From assembly GCF_000208865.1 (NCBI RefSeq), contig NC_018398.1:6100710-6164709 (forward strand): DNA of 64,000 nucleotides, given 5' to 3'. The stretch is from Neospora caninum Liverpool (Eukaryota > Apicomplexa > Conoidasida > Eucoccidiorida > Sarcocystidae). Positions 58,106 to 64,000 of this stretch are shown in pieces; the stretch's first letter is position 1, and every line of letters starts with the position of its first letter. Under the pieces are notes generated by a model. That model searched no databases. It was not told where the DNA came from and saw nothing but the letters and a program-made list of their open reading frames with translations. Position numbers and translations under genes: made by a program.

Positions 58106-60547
58106 GTTGACCAGCAAATCTGTGGAAAATACCTTTTCGGAGAAACTCAAGGGCAACTTGAAAAGTACAGGAGACTTGGACTTCCTGCTTTATTGAAGCA
58201 AAAATATGATACGAAGGCACGGGCCTCACCCTTTAAAGCCAGACCCTCGAAGAAAGTACAGAAACGAGGAAGTGACAAAGGGACAGGGCGACGACTTAAC
58301 ATCGTCTACGCTCCTGGAACCTCTCCAACCTCGTGTGTTGACGCGTCGGAGAGAGGAGAGGCGAGGACGCAATTCCTGCCTCTCTCTTTTGGCGGCGCTC
58401 TGCGCGCAAAAAGCGCATCAGAAGCGGCGGGAGAGCACTGCCTATTTTTGGACAGCGATAACTGAATCGCGCGTACACGCGAATACAAGGACAGAAAAGC
58501 TTGTGGTACAAAAGCGGCGCCAAAAAAGGAGAAAGGTTAGCTTCAACCAGTACCGTTTCCGTCGATCGTGCCTGTATATTTAGGGTATCCCTGTGCGACG
58601 AACACAGCACCGGGTTGTGAAAGAGGCGCCCGGTGCCCAGACTTCAGTGAACACACATGGGTCGGAATGACATTCGTGCGGCTCGTGGCAGCAGTCAAAG
58701 CGGTAGCAAAGCTAACGGTCACAGGAACTGGAACAACGTTCTGTAAACATCCTCGATAATGTTCTACGCTCCCTGTTTGTAGAGCCGGGCATACAACACG
58801 GTACCGGCGCCGAAGGTGTCCTTCGAATTGATAAGTAGACATGCTTCATGCTCGTCAGAAAAATCGCGGGTCCGCGCTCAGGGCCGCTAAACTACCAACG
58901 TTGCGGCGAATTCCGGTACTCGCATTACACGATCATCTGATGCTGTACCCAGAACACCCCTTTCTACAGCAAGCGTAGTCCTTCTACGACGGCTAGCGCA
59001 GTACAAGTCCTTCACCGTCAAACGCAAACGCGCCATGCTTAGAGAGAACCTCGTTGTTTGCCTAAAACGCGGGGCTCAGTTGTGGACAAGTAAAGACTCC
59101 GCCGCCAGCACATCTGAGATCCGCCGTGGAGAGCATTGTCTAGGTAGTGCTGACTCAACGATATACGGGTGCCTTGGCTAGACAAATGTGCTGTTATGCA
59201 ATCGAAAGCACCGTCGACGGATGCAATTGTGATGTGTGGTTATCTGCATACACAAATATGTATTGCTAGGCACTTGCAGTATACGAACATGACGAACGTC
59301 ACCGAAGAGAACTGCGCCGTTGTGTTTGTCTGCATAGAATACGCTTGACAAACAGGGACGAGTCCCTCCCACCGCAGAACTTCCATTCCTAATTCCTTTG
59401 CTTAGAAACTTCGGCTTTCGTCGGATCCACCCAAATGAATTCCCGCAGACTAACCCACATTTAGGCTTAAACCCTTTCTGCTCAGTGTAAGTCTCGCATG
59501 TGACGGCGTACACGTTAACGGGAAGAAAAGAAGATGCTTCTCCACAAACCTGTGGATATGCGTAGCGCCAAAAGTTGTTTCCGGCGGAAGCAGAGATGCG
59601 AAGGAGTGCTCTCAAGGACGAGCATGCAGACAGAGGCAGAAATAGAGACCATTTTGGTCGAAAAAGCAATACGAAAAAAGACATTCGATAGGAGGCCACG
59701 TTCTCTGCTCCAGCGACAACGCCCTGCGCAGAACCAAGGAAACGTTTGCTCGAGTGCATCCGTTCGTACCGATTCCCGTGAAGATCCACCGAAAAAGCAT
59801 GAACCCCACACTAGCCACAAGCTAAAATCCGAAAGACGGCATTCTACCCAGGCTGCTATGGGGTTGCGTTCTGCCCAGGAGGAAACAAAACCTTTTTCAC
59901 GATAACCATGGAAACAGATTAGTCCGGTGGATGGTTGTCTTTTGAACAAGCTTCTACCTAAAAGCTCTGAGACCCCGCCATCCGCCGAACATCCGTCACG
60001 AAACATCTCCGAACTGCTTTCCGCACGCCCGTGCAGATGCACACGCTGACCCTCCTTCCTGATTTTCCCCTCCCCCACACTTTCGCGGGTGCGGCTGAAG
60101 AATGTCGACCGCGAACGCCGGCCAGACGACCTTTCGATGCTTGGCGGCGTTCTTGCATCCAGAAGTCCGACTCAAGGAACGGTCCCTTTCCAGCGATTTT
60201 GTCTCCGCGCCCACACAGTTGACGCAGGGAGCTCAGGCCGTCTTTTCCTTCTTTTCAACGGATCCAGAAGAAGTAAATACTCGGTCGAGAACAACGCCTT
60301 TAATCCATTCCAGGATAAGGAAACCTGTAAGTTGGACAACGCACGCGCTTCAATGCGCTCGAAAGGTGTCGCCTGAGGAGACAGAACTGAAATCCCCAAG
60401 ACGACGGAATCGTTTGACCACTACGTTTTCCGGCAGCACGGCACGTCCCGAACGGACAGAGGATCAGCACTACACATCCCCTTCTCCATGTAGACAGTCC
60501 GTCGCGTCTGTTTTGGAGTTTCTCTTGCACAACTCCGTGGACCTGCT
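58106..60547. other. Intergenic region, nothing recognised
   Basis: Contains the promoter/5' UTR of the Cys-repeat gene and the 3' UTR of the PIG-U gene, both on the minus strand. Composition is even, and no repeats or RNA genes stand out. Open frames (for example near 59515-60078, minus) show no domain. Confidence 0.5.
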
Positions 60548-63500
60548 CTAGTCAAGCACTCGGGTCAGCCGCCATCTTCCCCGTCGTGGAGCCTTCGGCA
60601 ATCTGTACGGCCTCCCCCCCTCTTCCCCAGACCAGCGACTCCGAAAGGATGCGTTCTTTACGGAAGGGACTACAACTGTGGCGGCGGTCTCGAGAGGTGA
60701 GTTCGAGATGACTGCCGCATCAAAAAGAAGAGGGATGATGAGAGGCCATCGAGCAGACAAAACCAGCAATGTGGGAAACGTCTAACCACTCTTCTGTTCT
60801 GCTTCCTTTTCGGAAATTGACTGTGTACGCGCACATCGTGGCCTTACCCATGAAGATTTGGAAGATGATTTGAATGTTGTAGACGAAGTTCGGGTTCCCC
60901 GTGTTCCGCCCCAGCCACAGCTCGGTCGTTACGGGGTAGATCGAGACGGCAACGAATGCGACAACGATCTGTACGGCACGGAGTTGAAGCAGCAGACAAC
61001 GCGAGGCAGGGAGAGAAGAAATGAAAACGGCTGACGGAGACCGGAAGAGGGCGCGTCTATCTCGCCAAAACGCAGAAAACGCCCGCGTTCTCGTAGCCCC
61101 GCAAACCGCCTCTGAGCCAGAGGCCGTCGCCCCGCAGGGCTGGTGTCGCCGACAGCTCCGTGCTACGCGCTTCTTACCAGCTTCACGAAGGCGACCTTCC
61201 TCTCCACCACGTCCCAACGACTGATGAGCAGAGTCTGTACCCGAAAACAGACATGACACCAACCGGGAAGCGGTAGAGAGACATTAGGACGGACGCCTTT
61301 CCTCCAGAAGCATCGTTGTGGCGCTGTGGCCATGCCCCGTGTGAGGAACCGAGTCGATTCCGCTCTTCATGTCTCGAAGACCGCCCCCGGAGAGGGCCTT
61401 TCGAGGGGACCTACCACAAGGAAAGCGGAATCCGATATGCAGAAGAACGGCTGAAAAAGCAAGGCGATCTGCACGCAAACAAAAGATCGCGGAGGCAAGT
61501 TCGATGTTCTCGCCAATCTACGTGGTGCGTGTTTGCTCCTCCCAACATGGCGGCGCTCTATTCTTTCCCGGGTTTCCTGGTCCGCGGGGTTGACCTTTTT
61601 TCGAGAAAAAACGGTTGCCCGTTTTGCGCGCGAGCGGCTTTATATTGTACAGTTTCGAGGCAGCCGTCTCTGGCCGGTGCCGACCCACAGCGCCCCGGGA
61701 AGCGGGGCTTCCGCAGCCCGCCGGCGAATGCCGCATCGCCTCTCGGAGTCCCAACACAGACCAACCACTTCCCCTTCCCCCCCGAGAGGCCTCTCCGAAA
61801 AACACGAAAAAGACTCGACGGGAAAGGGATTCGGAACCTACGGCGATGGCGGCTCCGCAGTACGCCAGCGGGTAGCGGAACATTCGAACAAACAGGGGCA
61901 CGACCAGAATGAAGCAGTGGCCCTAGCGATAGCAGAACACACGGCGACAAAGAACGACACATGCCTTCGAGAAAAAAGAATTCGAGACAAAAGAACTGGA
62001 GAAGAAAGAATTGGAGAATAAAGCATTTGCCCGAATCTGGCAGACAAGAAACACCCGAACCTTCAAGGCTTCCCTCGTCTGTCCGTGGCGCCACACAAGG
62101 CCTGGATGTGTGAAGGCACGGACAGTGCATGCATCACGACAGCCCGTAAGCGCGTCCTGGACGAGAGGTCGCTACGCAGGATCAGCCGTGTTGGGATTCC
62201 CGGACACAGGCGAACGGGGAACACGAGAGATCCGTGCACAACAACAGCTGCGAAGCGACGGACGGTAGGGCCGATGCTGTTCCTGGTAGGTCGGGGGGTT
62301 CTGTGGAAACCAGCAATCCCGGACATGCCGACACTCCGACCACAGGTACTCAGAAAAGAAGCAGAGGATGCCGAGCTTCCTTGCCAGTTACCATCCGAAC
62401 GCACCTGGAAGATCATGACGAAAAGAAGGCGATATCTTTCGAAAATCTGCGGGGGCAACAGAGATGTGCCTCGAAAAATCGGTTCGTCCCTGTCAAAACT
62501 TTGGCACGTTCCACTTGCCAGCCGCTTGTCGCTTGCGGCTGACTGTACACTTCGACGCCTGCTCGAAGGCGACTTCCGCGCGGAGTCGTAAACCCCAAAA
62601 CGGAACACGTGAGGAATGACCCGCTCGAGCAGCGTTTCTTGATCCGAGAGGCAGCAGGCGACTGGCTGATCCGATCCCCTCGGCCCCTTGGGAAAACGAC
62701 CCGAATCTTCGCCCTAGCACGTCCCAGCAAACGCCCTGCAGCCAGCTTACCAGGGAAAGGATGTACCAGAAGATACCGAGGTTTGGACCTAGATCCCGGA
62801 CCTCCCACACGGCGATCACCGTGGAGTCAAAATAGTCCTACAGACAGCGCAGACGCGAAACACGGCCAGGCCAGAAAACGCAGCACACATGGGCATGCAG
62901 AAAGCCAAGCAGGAACGGGGACCCGCGCCTGTTCTTCCCGGACGGGCCGCGCACGCTTGCTGTCTCAACAGCTCTTTCGCGAGTTCCCGGAGGCGGCCGA
63001 AAAGCTGAGGGAAATTTGGAGACCCCGCAGAAAAGACGGTCGCTAGCTCCTCCACTCGACACCGTGGGAGCCCCGTCGGACCCTATTCTTTTTTGGGGCT
63101 GGCGCGGCGTCCGTGAGGCAACCAGTCCTTGAATCCTCGGCCTCGACACGACACAGAGCGTTGTCTTTTCGCGGGAGCGGGGAGTGGACTTCCGCCGCGA
63201 AAGCCTCTCCCAGGAAGGCCCCCAGACTGCCGACCTAGCCCCTCCCCACACTCGGCGTAGACTGCTGCGTGTGTTTCTGTCTCTGTCGGAGACGGGTCCA
63301 GCGCGACTTACAGCCGCGTCTGCTGTGTAGGCTCGCAGCGCAAAGTACGAAGCGACGTGGAGAATTGCGCAGAACGCTAGACCCGCAACGAAGAGGAGCA
63401 CCCCGCGAAGAAGGCCAGGCAGAATATCTTTCTTCAGGGAAGGCAAAACCTCCAGGAGGTCTGACGCAACGCATCCACAGACAGGCTCGCAGGTTCTCAT

Positions 63501-64000
63501 ATTTCCACCGGCAACGCGCCGGACTCTTCGTTCGCTGGCAGCCGCGCAAGACGTCACCGGACCTTCGTGACAGCACGGCGAAAGTACTCGAGCCCAGTTC
63601 GTTTCCATTTGCGTGACATGGTTTTAAAACACCGGCCGTCGACACCACAAGGTCAGGGTTTTGGGCTGGGGCGCGCGTCTCTCTCTCTGTAACGAGAAGA
63701 GCTACGCCGTAGCGATTTAGGTTCTTCGGACCCCCCGGAGGGAGCCATGAAGGCTGGAGACGCGTTCGTGCGGCCTTGCAGGACGCGACGTGGACTCACC
63801 CAAGCGCTGCACTGTTTGCGTCCGCACAGCGTGCATGAGGTGAGCCAGCGGGAGAGCGAGGAGAAAAGCTTGAGGCGGTCCCACAAACAAGGCGCAGCCG
63901 AAGAAGGCGACGCACATCCACCTTGAGAGCATTCCGCCACGGGTTGCGCAGGCAAGCGCCAAGGCGAAGAAGGCGAGCGGAAGTGTGTGGATGGTCAGAG
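60548..64000 (-). CDS. PIG-U / Gab1 (Cdc91) GPI-transamidase subunit, 3' nine exons; 5' end outside window
   Basis: PIG-U is a polytopic ER membrane subunit of the GPI transamidase that attaches GPI anchors to proteins. Exons (minus order): beyond 64000 to 63800, 63427-63312, 62837-62751, 62446-62405, 61922-61842, 61468-61415, 61234-61178, 60968-60848, 60711-60548; all phases join. Landmarks match PIG-U in order: hydrophobic LTIHTLPLAFFALALACATR, VLLFVAGLAFCAILHVASYF, then GPNLGIFWYILSL (PIG-U: PNIGLFWYFF), FERYRLLFVMIFQ, FILVVPLFVRMFRYP, FQPFFCISDSAFLV (PIG-U: FKSYPTVGDVALYM), LLISRWDVVERKVAFVKL and TELWLGRNTGNPNF, close to the LW...G..N.NF signature. The C-terminal exon is a short non-membrane tail. 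Exons of 42-87 bases are unusually small. The acceptor of the second listed exon (GAAAG|AT) is the least certain border. Confidence 0.86.

Noticed and set aside
56468..58465. 665-codon open frame on the plus strand opposite the Cys-repeat gene
   Set aside because: It mirrors the repeats of the minus-strand gene, lacks a signal or domain of its own, and arises because the repetitive codons exclude stops on the other strand.
1..64000. tRNA, intact rRNA, CRISPR arrays, insertion sequences or bacterial operons
   Set aside because: No cloverleaf with a GGTTCGAATC-type arm, no spaced direct repeats with spacers, no transposase motifs and no ribosome-binding-site/operon architecture were seen; only rRNA-like fragments of organellar origin.

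Overview
The window is nuclear DNA of a cyst-forming coccidian apicomplexan (Sarcocystidae; Toxoplasma, Hammondia or Neospora type). The reasons are its GC-rich, intron-dense genes with long low-complexity Ser/Ala/Arg-rich segments, AT dinucleotide microsatellites mixed with TGCATGC words, and scraps of mitochondrial cox1 and probably small-subunit rRNA inserted in nuclear DNA. I cannot name the species from sequence alone. No bacterial, phage, CRISPR or transposase signal was seen.

Layout from left to right: a possible last exon of a plus-strand gene (1-93); a 6.4 kb stretch without a supported gene; a 13-exon DUF2009 gene (6610-12466, +); a convergent 4-exon RING-H2 protein with a serine tract (14331-20488, -); a single-exon GDA1/CD39 nucleoside phosphatase with a signal peptide (23960-26515, +); a 5-exon coiled-coil protein of unknown function (29974-33219, -); a 2-exon uS14-type organellar ribosomal protein (36523-37324, -); a 5-exon FAM210/DUF1279 mitochondrial membrane protein (38448-42769, +); an AT-rich patch of mitochondrial-derived DNA (about 43920-44640); a ZNHIT1/Swc6-like HIT zinc finger protein with a 21-base microexon (46225-47182, -); a 6-exon IFRD-family protein (50501-54416, -); a secreted Cys/Tyr-rich tandem-repeat protein (56345-58105, -); and the 3' part of a PIG-U GPI-transamidase subunit gene (60548 to the window end, -).

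Exon structures were rebuilt by hand from GT/AG sites, reading-phase continuity and family similarity. For the DUF2009, RING, IFRD, ZNHIT1, FAM210, uS14 and PIG-U models the exon lengths add up in phase. The genes do not form a pathway. They are a typical eukaryotic mix of chromatin remodelling (ZNHIT1), ubiquitin transfer (RING), mitochondrial function (uS14, FAM210), GPI anchoring (PIG-U), secreted or Golgi nucleotide hydrolysis (GDA1/CD39) and candidate wall or surface structure (Cys repeats). The most unusual content is the mitochondrial debris (three copies of the same cox1 5' segment, plus a 16S-like fragment inside an intron), the Cys-repeat protein, and the microexon.
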